From DASWDH01 sp035318505 (lineage in GTDB: Bacteria > Myxococcota_A > Polyangia > Polyangiales > Polyangiaceae), in contig DATHEQ010000351.1 of the NCBI GenBank assembly GCA_035318505.1, positions 1 through 64,000 on the forward strand: a stretch of 64,000 bases of DNA. The letters are read 5' to 3'. The position numbers were made by a program, and so were the translations under genes. Shown here piece by piece: positions 7,779 through 16,463 of this stretch. The notes under the pieces are model-generated. The model worked only from the letters and a program-made list of their open reading frames with translations. It was not told the DNA's origin and did not search any database. Position 1 is the stretch's first letter. Each line of letters opens with the position of its first letter.

Positions 7779-10139
7779 TTACCGCCGCTTGCCGCGCTTT
7801 GGCGCTGCTTTGCCCGCGCTTTTCTTGGGACTGCCGCCTTCGGTGCGGTGCGTCTTGATGCGCGGCGTGGAGCCTCCATGGACGCTGCTCATCGCTGACC
7901 CGCCACCCGGCTTGCCCTGTTTGCTCGGCTTGCCCTGTTTTCGCGGATTTCGCGGATCCTGTTTTCGCGGATCGCTTTTTTTAGCTTGGCCGCCACCTTT
8001 GGCCTGCGCATCGGCGCCCTTGTTCGGTCGCTCCTGTCCGCGCGGGGCACGGCTCTGCTCTCCGCGGCGCGCGTTGCCGCGCCCCTCTCTGCCGGCCCCA
8101 GCTTCGACGCGGGCTCCCTTCTTGCCGCGGTCTCTCGCGCCGCCCTCGCGGGGAAGGATGTTCTCGGCGCCGACGCGGCGCCCGTACACGGTGCGCCTCA
8201 GAATGGCCACGTCTTCGATGGTGACCTCCATCATGTCGCCCAGCGAAATCACATCGCCCGAGCGCAAACCGACCATGCGCATGCCCTCGTCGTCGAGCTC
8301 GTACCGGTCTCGCCCGAGCGACTCGGCGCGGACCAGCACGTCGACAAAGGGACTGTCGAGCTGCACGAACGCTCCCGAGCCGACGAGCGCCGTCACTTTA
8401 CCCGTGAACGTCGCGCCGATGTGCGCCCGCATGTAGAGCGCGCGATAGAGGTCGACCACCTCGCGCTCGACGTCCATGGCGTGGCGTTCCCGCTCCGAAG
8501 CCATGGTGGCGCTCAATTTCAAGCTCTCCAGCGCGTTGGCGCTCTTGTCGGCAGGGCGTTGGTTCAAAAGCTCGCGCACCGCGCGATGGACGACGAGATC
8601 GGGGTAACGGCGGATGGGCGACGTGAAATGCAGGTACGTTTTGCTGGCCAGCCCGAAGTGCCCGATGTTGGCGGTGTCGTAGGTCGCTTGCTTCATGGCG
8701 CGCAGAAGCAGCATGTTGAAGACATTGCGCGAGGGGTGATGAGCGACGCGCTTCAAGAGGGCCGTCAGCCGCTTGGGGTCTCTGGCGTCTTCGAGATCGA
8801 ACGCGACGCCGAGGGTTGTGGCCATGTTGGCGAAGCGATCGAGCTTGGTTTCGTCGGGCGGACCGTGCACGCGGTAGATGGCAGGAACGCCTTTTTCGGC
8901 GAGGTGCCGCGCGACGAGCTCGTTGGCGAGGAGCATCAGCTCCTCGATGAGCTGGTAGGCTTTTTTGACGCCCGGATCCTCGCTCCTTTTTTCGACGCCG
9001 ACGGGTGCTCCCGTTTCGTGGTCGAGCACGATCTTGACCTCGGGGAGCTCGAAATCGAGGGCGCCGCGCTGCATCCGGTGCCCGCGCAAGAGCATGGCCA
9101 GATCGTAGAGAACGCGCAGATCGGCGACCATGCTTTCGGCCTCGGGGCTGCGCGGCGGACGTTCGGTGAAACCGAGGGCGCGCGCCACACCACCGTAGGT
9201 GAGCTTGGCCGCCGACCGCATGAAGCCTTCCATCAAGCGGAACGACTGCACCACGCCGGCGGCGTCGATCTTCGCTTCTACGCAAAGGCACAGCCGAATC
9301 GTGTTCGGCAAAAGCGAGCAGAGGTGCGACGAGAGCGCGCGCGGCAGCATGGGAATCGCGCGATCGGGCAGGTAGATCGAACAGCCGCGCGTCAATGCCG
9401 CCTGATCGAGCGCCGTGCCCGGCCGTACGTAGTGCGAGACGTCGGCAATGGCGATCCACACGCGGTACGAGCCGTCGGGCTCGCGTACACCCCAAACGGC
9501 GTCATCGTGATCGCGCGCGTCCTCGGGGTCGATGGTGGGCAGCGGCAGGTGCGTCAGATCTTCGCGGCCGGCGCAGGCATCACGGGCCACCTCGTTGCCG
9601 AAAGCTTCCGCTTCGCGTACGGCGTCGCTCGGATGCGTCTCTTCGACGCTTTCGCGGATCAGGATCTTGGCGACCTCGACGTTCGGATCTCCGGGGTTGC
9701 CGAGTACCACTTCGAGCTCACCTTCCGGCGTTTCTCGGGGCATTTCCGGAAAACGTGTGATCCGGGCCACCGCGGCCTTGCCGTCTTCGCCGTCGCGCGC
9801 GAGCAGCGCACCCGAGGACGAGGGATGAAGGACGATGGGCCCGCGCAATCGGCTGTCGTCCGGCTCGAGCCACATCGCTTTGCCACGTCGCCGGAGCACC
9901 CCGGGCACCTTCGCCGTCGCGCGCTGAATGACGCGCAGCACCTCGCCCTCCGAACCGCGCGCGGAGCGTGCGAAAAGACGCGCCGCGACGAGATCGCCAT
10001 GCATGGCCCCAGCCATGCGCTCTTCGGTAACGTAAAGATCGTCGTCGAAACCAGCGCCCGATACGAAGCCAAAACCGCGGGGGTTCACACTCAGGATGCC
10101 CTGACGTTCGGCGCCCTTCCCGCCTCTTTCATTTTGCAT
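7779..10139 (-). CDS. rnr: ribonuclease R
   Basis: A 786-residue 3'-5' exoribonuclease of the RNB family. The order is an N-terminal OB/cold-shock region (GFGFVSGAG), the RNB catalytic domain with TIDPEDARDHDDA at about residue 220 (the catalytic acidic cluster) and HFTSPIRRYPDLVVHR, then an S1 RNA-binding domain near residues 580-660. The last 130 or so residues are a low-complexity Lys/Arg/Gly/Pro tail with KQGKP repeats; basic tails of this kind help RNase R bind structured RNA, but this one is long. ATG 10139 is chosen over the 28-residue upstream extension, which lacks family similarity. Diverges from the VKOR-DsbA gene. Confidence 0.97.
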   Translation of the reverse strand: MQNERGGKGAERQGILSVNPRGFGFVSGAGFDDDLYVTEERMAGAMHGDLVAARLFARSARGSEGEVLRVIQRATAKVPGVLRRRGKAMWLEPDDSRLRGPIVLHPSSSGALLARDGEDGKAAVARITRFPEMPRETPEGELEVVLGNPGDPNVEVAKILIRESVEETHPSDAVREAEAFGNEVARDACAGREDLTHLPLPTIDPEDARDHDDAVWGVREPDGSYRVWIAIADVSHYVRPGTALDQAALTRGCSIYLPDRAIPMLPRALSSHLCSLLPNTIRLCLCVEAKIDAAGVVQSFRLMEGFMRSAAKLTYGGVARALGFTERPPRSPEAESMVADLRVLYDLAMLLRGHRMQRGALDFELPEVKIVLDHETGAPVGVEKRSEDPGVKKAYQLIEELMLLANELVARHLAEKGVPAIYRVHGPPDETKLDRFANMATTLGVAFDLEDARDPKRLTALLKRVAHHPSRNVFNMLLLRAMKQATYDTANIGHFGLASKTYLHFTSPIRRYPDLVVHRAVRELLNQRPADKSANALESLKLSATMASERERHAMDVEREVVDLYRALYMRAHIGATFTGKVTALVGSGAFVQLDSPFVDVLVRAESLGRDRYELDDEGMRMVGLRSGDVISLGDMMEVTIEDVAILRRTVYGRRVGAENILPREGGARDRGKKGARVEAGAGREGRGNARRGEQSRAPRGQERPNKGADAQAKGGGQAKKSDPRKQDPRNPRKQGKPSKQGKPGGGSAMSSVHGGSTPRIKTHRTEGGSPKKSAGKAAPKRGKRR

Positions 10140-10154
10140 GGAGAGGCTATAACA

Positions 10155-10177
10155 CCGACCGCTCGAGGCCGGTCGGA
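10155..10177. other. small inverted repeat in the rnr / VKOR-DsbA divergent gap
   Basis: Between the divergent starts at 10139 and 10310, CCGACC (10155-10160) is repeated in inverted form as GGTCGG (10171-10176), with one further G-C pair inside. This is a short stem of 6-7 bp. It could be an operator or an RNA hairpin in the rnr leader, but stems this short are common in GC-rich DNA. No clear -35/-10 pair was seen in the rest of the 170-bp gap. Confidence 0.25.
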
Positions 10178-10309
10178 CCCTCGACGCCGGGCAGCGGGAC
10201 CGGGCTATTTTCGGAGCAACCACGGCGGAGCGGGCCCCTGCGCGGCTACCATCGCCGACCTGCGTCAGCCTCCGGCAAAATCGCTCTTCTGCGCTATAAC
10301 CTTCGCCGG

Positions 10310-11443
10310 ATGGCCAACCGACTTTCCCTCCTGATTTTTCGGCTCGCCGTGCTCGTCGCGCTCTGTGTCAGCACGGCCCTGCTCATCGATTATTTCCGGC
10401 CGCTTCCCGCCTTCTGCGACGTAGGCTCCGGCTGCGATCAAATCCGTGCGTCCGGCCGCGGCAAGCTCTTCGGACGTATTCCGATTCCCATCATCGGCGT
10501 CGTCGCGTTCGCGCTCACGATGACGCTCTCGCTCGTGCCGGGCAAGCGAGCGGCACGCGTCACGCGCGTTCTGGGGGTGCTCGGCGGCGCGGCCGGCCTT
10601 GTTTTCTTGTGGATCCAGGCCATCGAGCTCAAAGTTTTCTGCAAGCTCTGCGTCGCCGTCGACAGCGCCGCGATCGTGGCGGCGCTGGCGATGCTTGCCT
10701 CCCTCTTTGTCTCCAGAAATTTGGCGAAAACTTCTCCCGCCGAGGCGTCATCGGTCCCGGCCGGGCGGCTCTGGCCGGTGGCGACGCTCGCGGCGATGCT
10801 GATTCCAGCGGGATGGTCCTTTTTGCAGCCCTCGCCGCCGGTGCCGCGCGAGGTGGCATCGCTGTGGGTGCCCGACAAAATCAACGTCATCGAATTCGTT
10901 GATTTCCAGTGCGAATTCTGCCGCCAACTCCAGCCGACCATCGTCGATCTGCTGGAGGAACACGGCAGCCGCATCAACTTCGTGCGGCTCAACATGCCGC
11001 TCGCGAGCCACCCTCAGGCCCGATCGGCCGCGCGCGCGTATTGCTGCGCCGATGAGCAGAAGAAAGGGTCGGTCATGGCCGAGGCGCTCCTCAAGAGCGA
11101 CGATCTGACTCCGCAAGGCTGCGAAAAGCTGGCGGCGGAGCTCGGGCTGTCCATCGCCGAATACCGAGAGTGCGTGAAGAGCGCCGCGACCGATGCCCGC
11201 ATCGACGACGAGATCGCGCGCGTGAAACGCGCGGGATTGGCGGGGCTACCCACGGTGTGGGTGGAGGACGAGGTCATCGTGGGGCGCGACCCGGCGCACT
11301 TGCGCGACGCGTTCACCCGGGCCGCCAACGAGAAGCCGCGAACGAGGTTGCCCACGTCGCTCATGTGGGCGGCATTCACCATCGCTCTCGGGATCGTCGG
11401 GGCGCTTGCCTTGCGCGGCCGGCGCGAGCCCGACGCGATGTAG
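10310..11443 (+). CDS. vitamin K epoxide reductase / DsbA-like thioredoxin fusion
   Basis: A 377-residue membrane protein joining a VKOR domain to a DsbA-like domain. The VKOR part (about residues 1-160) has four hydrophobic helices, the outer Cys pair around FCDVGSGC, and the active CKLC at about residue 110. The thioredoxin part (about 190-350) has CEFC preceded by EFVDFQ and the cis-Pro loop GLPTVWV. An additional hydrophobic helix precedes a basic C-terminus. VKOR passes electrons from DsbA-like catalysts to quinone, so this is a self-contained oxidative disulfide-forming machine for periplasmic proteins. It fits a genome section rich in Cys-containing secreted proteins. Confidence 0.92.
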   Translation: MANRLSLLIFRLAVLVALCVSTALLIDYFRPLPAFCDVGSGCDQIRASGRGKLFGRIPIPIIGVVAFALTMTLSLVPGKRAARVTRVLGVLGGAAGLVFLWIQAIELKVFCKLCVAVDSAAIVAALAMLASLFVSRNLAKTSPAEASSVPAGRLWPVATLAAMLIPAGWSFLQPSPPVPREVASLWVPDKINVIEFVDFQCEFCRQLQPTIVDLLEEHGSRINFVRLNMPLASHPQARSAARAYCCADEQKKGSVMAEALLKSDDLTPQGCEKLAAELGLSIAEYRECVKSAATDARIDDEIARVKRAGLAGLPTVWVEDEVIVGRDPAHLRDAFTRAANEKPRTRLPTSLMWAAFTIALGIVGALALRGRREPDAM

Positions 11444-11489
11444 GCACATGCTGAACACCCGCCGCCGCATGCAGTGCTAATCTTCAAGA

Positions 11490-12653
11490 ATGGCCGACCC
11501 TCGCCCCGAGCACCTTCCTCTCGAGCTCTTTCAGAGCCTCCCCAAAGCCGATCTCCACGTACATCTCGACGGATCCCTCCGTCTGGCCACCATCGTCGAT
11601 CTCGCTCGCGAAGAGAACGTCGAGCTTCCGTCCTACGAGCCCGCGGACCTGCGACGTATCATGCATCTCGGCGAGAACTGCGGGTCACTCGCCGAGTACC
11701 TGAAGGCGTTCGACGTCACGTTGAAGGTGATGCAAACCGAATCGTCGCTCTATCGCATCGCCTACGAGCTCGGTGAAGACGCCGCCGGCGAGAACGTCCG
11801 CTACATGGAAGTGCGCTACGCGCCCATGCTTCACACCCAGCGAGGGCTCAAGCTGACGAGCGTCATCGAGGCCGTGCTCGACGGTCTCAAGGCCGCGCGC
11901 GACAAGTTCGGTATCGAGTCGAACGTCATCGTCTGCGGCATTCGCAACGTCTCCCCCGCCTCTTCTCTGGAGATGGCCGAGATTGCCGTGGCTTACAAGG
12001 GGCGGGGCGTCGTCGGTTTCGATCTCGCCGGCGCCGAGTACGACCACCCCGCCAAGCATCATCGCGCCGCCTTTCAGCTGGTGCGCGACAACAACATCAA
12101 CGTGACGATCCACGCCGGCGAAGCGTACGGCCCCGAATCGATCGCGCAGGCCATCCACGTTTGCGGCGCGCATCGCATCGGCCACGGCTGCCGGCTACGC
12201 GAGGACGGCGTTCTGCTGCATTACGTGAACGATCACCGCACTCCGCTCGAATGCTGCCCCTCGTCGAACGTGCAGACGGGCGCCGTGCGCGATCTGTCGT
12301 CGCACCCGCTCAAGCTCTACTTCAACCTCGGCCTGCGGGTGACCATCAATACCGACAACCGGCTCGTCACCGACACCAGCGTTTCGAAAGAGCTGTGGCT
12401 CTGCCACACGCAGATGGGAATGAGCTTTCGCGACATCAAGTCCATGATCATGGCTGGATTCAAGAGCTCGTTTCTGCCGTTCCACGAGCGCCACGGTCAC
12501 CTGCGGCGGGTGGGGCAGGAGCTCGCGCGCTACGACGACGATGGCAACGTGCGCACGGCGCCGTCGCACGGCACCCTCGCGACTTCCGCGCAGACACCCG
12601 AGCGACAAGTGGAGCGCGCGACCGCACCGTCGGCGATCAGCGTCAAAAACTAG
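11490..12653 (+). CDS. add: adenosine deaminase
   Basis: A 387-residue amidohydrolase-superfamily enzyme converting adenosine to inosine. The metal and catalytic motifs are present: ADLHVHLDGS near residue 20, HAGEAYGPES near 212, HRIGHGCRL near 232, and VTINTDNRL near 285. The last motif has Asn where animal enzymes have a second Asp (NTDDP). From memory the Asn form is shared by a group of bacterial adenosine deaminases, so I do not treat it as inactivating. The C-terminal 40 residues are low in complexity and probably unstructured. Purine salvage, cytoplasmic. Converges with the dnaJ-like gene 23 bp downstream. Confidence 0.93.
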   Translation: MADPRPEHLPLELFQSLPKADLHVHLDGSLRLATIVDLAREENVELPSYEPADLRRIMHLGENCGSLAEYLKAFDVTLKVMQTESSLYRIAYELGEDAAGENVRYMEVRYAPMLHTQRGLKLTSVIEAVLDGLKAARDKFGIESNVIVCGIRNVSPASSLEMAEIAVAYKGRGVVGFDLAGAEYDHPAKHHRAAFQLVRDNNINVTIHAGEAYGPESIAQAIHVCGAHRIGHGCRLREDGVLLHYVNDHRTPLECCPSSNVQTGAVRDLSSHPLKLYFNLGLRVTINTDNRLVTDTSVSKELWLCHTQMGMSFRDIKSMIMAGFKSSFLPFHERHGHLRRVGQELARYDDDGNVRTAPSHGTLATSAQTPERQVERATAPSAISVKN

Positions 12654-12676
12654 CCGCGAGCTCCCGCGGTAGCGGG

Positions 12677-13663
12677 CTAGAACGCGATGTTCTCGCGCGG
12701 ATCGCCGGCAAAGGCGCGGTCGAGCTTTTTGACGGCCTCGCGCAATTCGTCGCTGTCGGCCGTGGGCAGCTGCACCTGAAAATGGACGTAAAGATCGCCT
12801 GGTTCGGCGTTCTTGCGCGCGACGCCTTTGCCCTTCAGCCGCAATACCTGGCCGCTCTGCGTATGGGGCGGCACCGTGAGCGTGACCGCGCCGTCAGCCG
12901 TCGGGACCTTGACCTTGGCACCTTCGTAGGCCTCGCCGGGCGTGATCGGCAGGTCGAGGTGAAGGTCCATCCCTTCGCGGCGGAAGAACGGGTGAGGGCG
13001 AACGTGGATACGCAAGAGCAGGTCTCCGCTCGGCCCGCCGCTGGCACTGCTCGCACCCTGACCGGCCAAGCGAAGGCGGCTCCCCTCCGAGGCACCCGCC
13101 GGAATACGGACGGTGAGGGGCTCGGGCGATTCCGAGGTGCGCAGCGTGAGGGTCCCCCCTTTCACGGCCATGCTGAAATCGATGGTGATCTCGCTCTCTT
13201 GGTCGGAACCGCGCGCCGGCCCACGCTTGCGCTTGCGACCGCTGAAAAGGTCGCCGAAGAGGTCGCCCACCCCGCCCCCTTCACCGACATCGCCGTCAGC
13301 GGTGGGAGCGCCTCCCGCGCGGCGCAGGAAATCGTTGATGTCGAAGGGGATGTTCGTATTGCCGCCGCGCATACCGCCTGGCGGCCCCCCCTGGTTGGTC
13401 CAGGTGCGGTATTGCCGCATACGCTCGGCGTCGAAACCCTCGCGCAAGGCGTCTTCGCCGAACTCGTCGTAGAGGGCGCGTTTCTTGGGGTCGCCCAGCA
13501 CCTCGTAGGCGCGGTTGACGTCCTTGAACTGTGACTCGGCGGTCTTGTCGCCCGGATTTTTGTCGGGGTGGAGCTTGGCCGCGAGCTTGCGGTAGCGCTT
13601 CTTCACGTCCTCGGGCGACGCTCCGCGCGAAACACCGAGGATGCCATAGAAATCCCGAGCCAT
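12677..13663 (-). CDS. DnaJ-family co-chaperone lacking the zinc domain (CbpA-like)
   Basis: A 328-residue J-protein. The J domain occupies residues 1-70 with the HPD tripeptide (KLHPDKNPGDK). A Gly-rich linker follows (about 90-145). The C-terminal substrate-binding barrels are evident (VRIPAGASEGSRLRLAGQG and LPITPGEAYEGAKVKVPT). The four CxxCxGxG zinc repeats of DnaJ are missing, which makes it the CbpA/type II class. Its partner would be DnaK, not in this window. The last residues are acidic and Arg-rich. Monocistronic by appearance. Confidence 0.94.
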   Translation of the reverse strand: MARDFYGILGVSRGASPEDVKKRYRKLAAKLHPDKNPGDKTAESQFKDVNRAYEVLGDPKKRALYDEFGEDALREGFDAERMRQYRTWTNQGGPPGGMRGGNTNIPFDINDFLRRAGGAPTADGDVGEGGGVGDLFGDLFSGRKRKRGPARGSDQESEITIDFSMAVKGGTLTLRTSESPEPLTVRIPAGASEGSRLRLAGQGASSASGGPSGDLLLRIHVRPHPFFRREGMDLHLDLPITPGEAYEGAKVKVPTADGAVTLTVPPHTQSGQVLRLKGKGVARKNAEPGDLYVHFQVQLPTADSDELREAVKKLDRAFAGDPRENIAF

Positions 13664-13733
13664 GTTCGTCGGTGGAACCTAAGACACCCGCCGGACGCGG
13701 GCAACCACCCACCGCGCCTCGTTCGCACGGAAG

Positions 13734-14555
13734 CTACTTTCGAGCACGGGCCGAAATCAGCATGGTGTCGCTATAGCGATCGAATTTGGCCCGCTTGTAG
13801 TCGCCCCACACGTCGGCGAGGGCAAAGCCATTGTAGTGCAGCAATGCCTCGAGCTCGCGCGGGAAGAACTGGCGGTGGGCGAGCGGGGTCACCCACGACT
13901 CGTGCTCGTGGCCGGAAGGTAAGAACTCCATGGCGACGAACAAGATCTGCTGCGCCTGATCGTAGTCGAAACGCTCGGAGTACCGCACCACCTCCCCCGT
14001 GCGCGGGTGGCGAAAGCGAGGACAAAAATAGGCTCGATTGGGGTCGCGCGCGAGCTCTTCGGCGCTAGGCGTCGACACATCGAAGACGAAGGCTCCCCGC
14101 GGCGAAAGATGCGCGCGTACCCGCGCCAGAAACTTTTCGACGTCCGCCCGTTCGTAGAGGTGGAGAAAAGCGTTGAACGGGCAGGTCACGAGGGGAAAAC
14201 GTCGGCCTAGCCGCACCTTGCGCATGTCGCCGAGGCGGAGCCCCACCCGGTCACGAACGACGTCGGGCTCGGCCGTGAGGCGCCGCTTGAAGTCGTCGAG
14301 CATGGGGCGTGAGTGATCGACGCCGGTCACCCGCGCGCCGGCGCGGGCGGCGGGCAGCGCGAGCCGCCCGTTGCCGACGCCGTATTCGAGCATCTCGCCA
14401 TACGTTTGCGCGAGCTCGACGTAGAAGGCGACGTCGTCTTTGCGCTTCTGGTAATTCTTCGTGTAGTAAGCGGCGTCGTCGTAATGCGCGAAGGAGCCCG
14501 CTTCGAGCTCCTTGTCACGGTACGCGGAAGGGGCGACGTGCCGCCGGGCGCTCAG
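13734..14555 (-). CDS. class I SAM-dependent methyltransferase, apparent CTG start
   Basis: A Rossmann-fold methyltransferase with motif I LEYGVGNGRLALPAARAG, an acidic post-I strand (VTGVDHS) and FVFDVSTPS. The only in-frame ATG (14393) falls immediately before motif I, which would remove the N-terminal helices. The same frame is open upstream for 54 more codons and reads like protein (YRDKELEAGSFAHYDD, then YYTKNYQKRKDDVAF) up to a stop at 14559-14561. No ATG, GTG or TTG occurs there, but CTG at 14555-14553 overlaps the rpoZ stop as CTGA, mimicking the usual ATGA coupling. I therefore place the start at CTG, giving 273 residues; a sequence error is the alternative. Substrate unknown. Confidence 0.72.
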   Translation of the reverse strand: MSARRHVAPSAYRDKELEAGSFAHYDDAAYYTKNYQKRKDDVAFYVELAQTYGEMLEYGVGNGRLALPAARAGARVTGVDHSRPMLDDFKRRLTAEPDVVRDRVGLRLGDMRKVRLGRRFPLVTCPFNAFLHLYERADVEKFLARVRAHLSPRGAFVFDVSTPSAEELARDPNRAYFCPRFRHPRTGEVVRYSERFDYDQAQQILFVAMEFLPSGHEHESWVTPLAHRQFFPRELEALLHYNGFALADVWGDYKRAKFDRYSDTMLISARARK

Positions 14556-14791
14556 GGGTCACGCTTGACGGCGCATGCGATCGCTTCCTCGAGGGCCTGG
14601 TGGCTGGGGCGATTGAAATGCACCTTGCCGGCCGCGATCTCGCGAAGACTGAGCACCGAGGGTTTGTTCTTGGCCCGCACCAACGCTTGCGAGCCGGTCA
14701 TGATTTGGCGCGTCCGCGCGGCCGCGAGAACAACGAGCGCAAAGCGGTTTTCTTCCCGCTCCAGGCAATCTTCAACAGTGACGCGGGCCAT
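14552..14791 (-). CDS. rpoZ: DNA-directed RNA polymerase subunit omega
   Basis: A 79-residue omega subunit. MARVTVEDCLEREENRFALV is the conserved N-terminus, followed by AAARTRQIMTGSQALV, the helix that clamps the beta' subunit, and KPSVLSLREIAAGKV. Length is normal for the family. ATG 14791 begins the conserved motif; the frame extends to 14827 but without family similarity. The 3' end overlaps the likely CTG start of the methyltransferase gene, so the two are probably translated together. In other bacteria omega also contributes to ppGpp response. Confidence 0.95.
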   Translation of the reverse strand: MARVTVEDCLEREENRFALVVLAAARTRQIMTGSQALVRAKNKPSVLSLREIAAGKVHFNRPSHQALEEAIACAVKRDP

Positions 14792-15144
14792 GACGAAGTC
14801 TCTTTCTCGAGCGGAAGTTATCGCCAAAACGCCGCCGCGGTGAACCTTTTGTCGACGCTGCGAAGGAACGCCTTTCGCAACTTCGGGGCCGACAACCTAA
14901 TCGGCGGGGGCTCGACTGGCAAGCTCCGGCCAAGCGCGCGCGCCCTTTTTAGGCTGGCCAACGACCCAGGCGTCCGAGCCCATCTTGCGCCCGCGCCGCC
15001 GTGGGAGATGGGCTCCGCGATGCCCCTGGGAAATGACATCTGGCGTCGAGATCGGCGCGATTCACATAGAGGAGGGCCCGCTTTCCAGCTCGATCGTTTC
15101 TCCTTGTCCGCCCGGGGGGGTGAGGGAATAGTGCGCGCTTCGCG
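14792..15144. promoter_or_regulatory. 353-bp divergent gap between rpoZ and tyrS
   Basis: No convincing gene lies here. It must hold the promoters for rpoZ (leftward) and tyrS (rightward), but no unambiguous -35/-10 pair is visible. The one clear structure is a perfect 10-bp inverted repeat at 14976-15015, listed separately. A short frame on the minus strand continues from tyrS antisense DNA and is treated as a shadow. Confidence 0.4.
14976..15015. repeat. perfect 10-bp inverted repeat upstream of tyrS
   Basis: GAGCCCATCT at 14976-14985 is followed after 20 bp by its exact reverse complement AGATGGGCTC at 15006-15015. It lies 130 bp before the tyrS start, so it would form a stem-loop in a tyrS leader RNA if transcription begins upstream, or act as a palindromic operator. 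There is no T run that would make it a classical terminator. Regulation of tyrS by this element is only a suggestion. Confidence 0.55.
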
Positions 15145-16452
15145 ATGAACATTCCTTCCGATCCAGCCCAAGATCTCCTCGCGGACCTCGCCTGGCGCGG
15201 CCTCATTGCCGACGTTACCGATCGCGACGGGCTGACGCGGCGGCTCGCCGAGAGCCCGATCACGCTCTATTGCGGTTTTGATCCGACGGCCGACAGTCTG
15301 CACGTCGGCAACCTGGTGCCGCTTTTTCTACTGCGCCGTTTCCAGCTGGCCGGGCATCACCCCATCGCCCTCGCCGGCGGGTCGACCGGGATGATCGGTG
15401 ATCCTTCGGGACGAAGTGGTGAGCGCGCGCTCTTGACGCGCGAGGAAGTCAAACACCGCGTGGCGTGCATTCGCGGGCAGCTCGCCAAATTCCTCGACTT
15501 CGAGAACCGCGCGAACCCGGCTCGGCTCGGCGACAATGCGGATTGGACCGCGCCCGTGTCGTACCTCGATTTTCTGCGCGATATCGGCAAGCACTTCACC
15601 GTCAATTGGATGGTGGCCAAAGAGTCGGTGCGCGCCCGCATGGAGGACCGCGAAAACGGCATCACCTACACCGAGTTCAGCTACATGCTGCTCCAGGCGT
15701 TCGATTTTTACCATCTGCGGCAAACAACGGGCTGCGAGCTCCAGGTCGGCGGGTCCGATCAATGGGGCAACATCACGGCCGGGTGCGAGCTCTGCCGGCG
15801 CAAGCTCGGTGCGTCGGTCTACGGGCTCGTTTGCCCTCTCGTGACCAAGGCCGACGGAACGAAATACGGCAAGACCGCGTCGGGCGCCGTCTGGCTCGAT
15901 CCCAAACGAACCAGCCCCTATCGATTTTACCAGTTCTTCATGCAAGCCGACGACGCGGACGTCATCAAGCTGCTCAAAGTGCTGAGCTTCGTGCCCCGCG
16001 AGGAAATCGAGCGGCTCGAGGACGAGCACATCAAAAATGCTGGCGGTCGCTCGGCGCACAAGACGCTCGCGCGCGAGCTCACCACGCTGGTCCACGGAAA
16101 AGACGCGTGCGATGACGCCATGCGCGCCAGCGAAATCATGTTCGGTGGGGAGCTCCAAGGCGTGAGCGAGGCCATTTTCCAGGACGTGGTAGGGGAGGTC
16201 CCCACCGAAACCCTCGACAAGGCGGAGCTTGCCGGTGTCGGCGCGGCGATGGTCGATCTGCTCGTTCTTTCGGGGCTCTCGTCATCGAAGGGACAAGCGC
16301 GCAAAGACGTCGAAGGGGGGGGCATTTATCTCAACAACGTTCGCGTGACGGAGTTTGCCCGCAGCGTCACGACGAACGACCTTCTTTTCGGAAAGTACCT
16401 TTTGTTGCGCAAAGGCAAACGCACCTACGCCGTCCTCTCTGCCGTGGGCTAA
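15145..16452 (+). CDS. tyrS: tyrosine--tRNA ligase
   Basis: A 435-residue class I synthetase. The HIGH-type motif is HVGN (SLHVGNLVPLF, near residue 53); the tyrosine-binding region YCGFDPTADS precedes it; GGSDQWGN and the KMSKS-type loop KYGKT (near 250) follow. The C-terminal S4-like RNA-binding domain is at about 365-430. The KYGKT form places it in the shorter-loop TyrRS class. It charges tRNA-Tyr with tyrosine. The next gene starts 11 bp later on the same strand, so they may be co-transcribed. Confidence 0.97.
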   Translation: MNIPSDPAQDLLADLAWRGLIADVTDRDGLTRRLAESPITLYCGFDPTADSLHVGNLVPLFLLRRFQLAGHHPIALAGGSTGMIGDPSGRSGERALLTREEVKHRVACIRGQLAKFLDFENRANPARLGDNADWTAPVSYLDFLRDIGKHFTVNWMVAKESVRARMEDRENGITYTEFSYMLLQAFDFYHLRQTTGCELQVGGSDQWGNITAGCELCRRKLGASVYGLVCPLVTKADGTKYGKTASGAVWLDPKRTSPYRFYQFFMQADDADVIKLLKVLSFVPREEIERLEDEHIKNAGGRSAHKTLARELTTLVHGKDACDDAMRASEIMFGGELQGVSEAIFQDVVGEVPTETLDKAELAGVGAAMVDLLVLSGLSSSKGQARKDVEGGGIYLNNVRVTEFARSVTTNDLLFGKYLLLRKGKRTYAVLSAVG

Positions 16453-16463
16453 ACGAGGTCCTC

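Noticed and set aside
7986..10334. 782-codon plus-strand frame
   Set aside because: Lies opposite RNase R, which has all its catalytic motifs; the antisense sequence has none.
12320..12380. Adenosine deaminase motif with Asn (NTDN) instead of a second Asp
   Set aside because: From memory this variation is shared by a clade of bacterial adenosine deaminases, so it is not a sign of lost activity.
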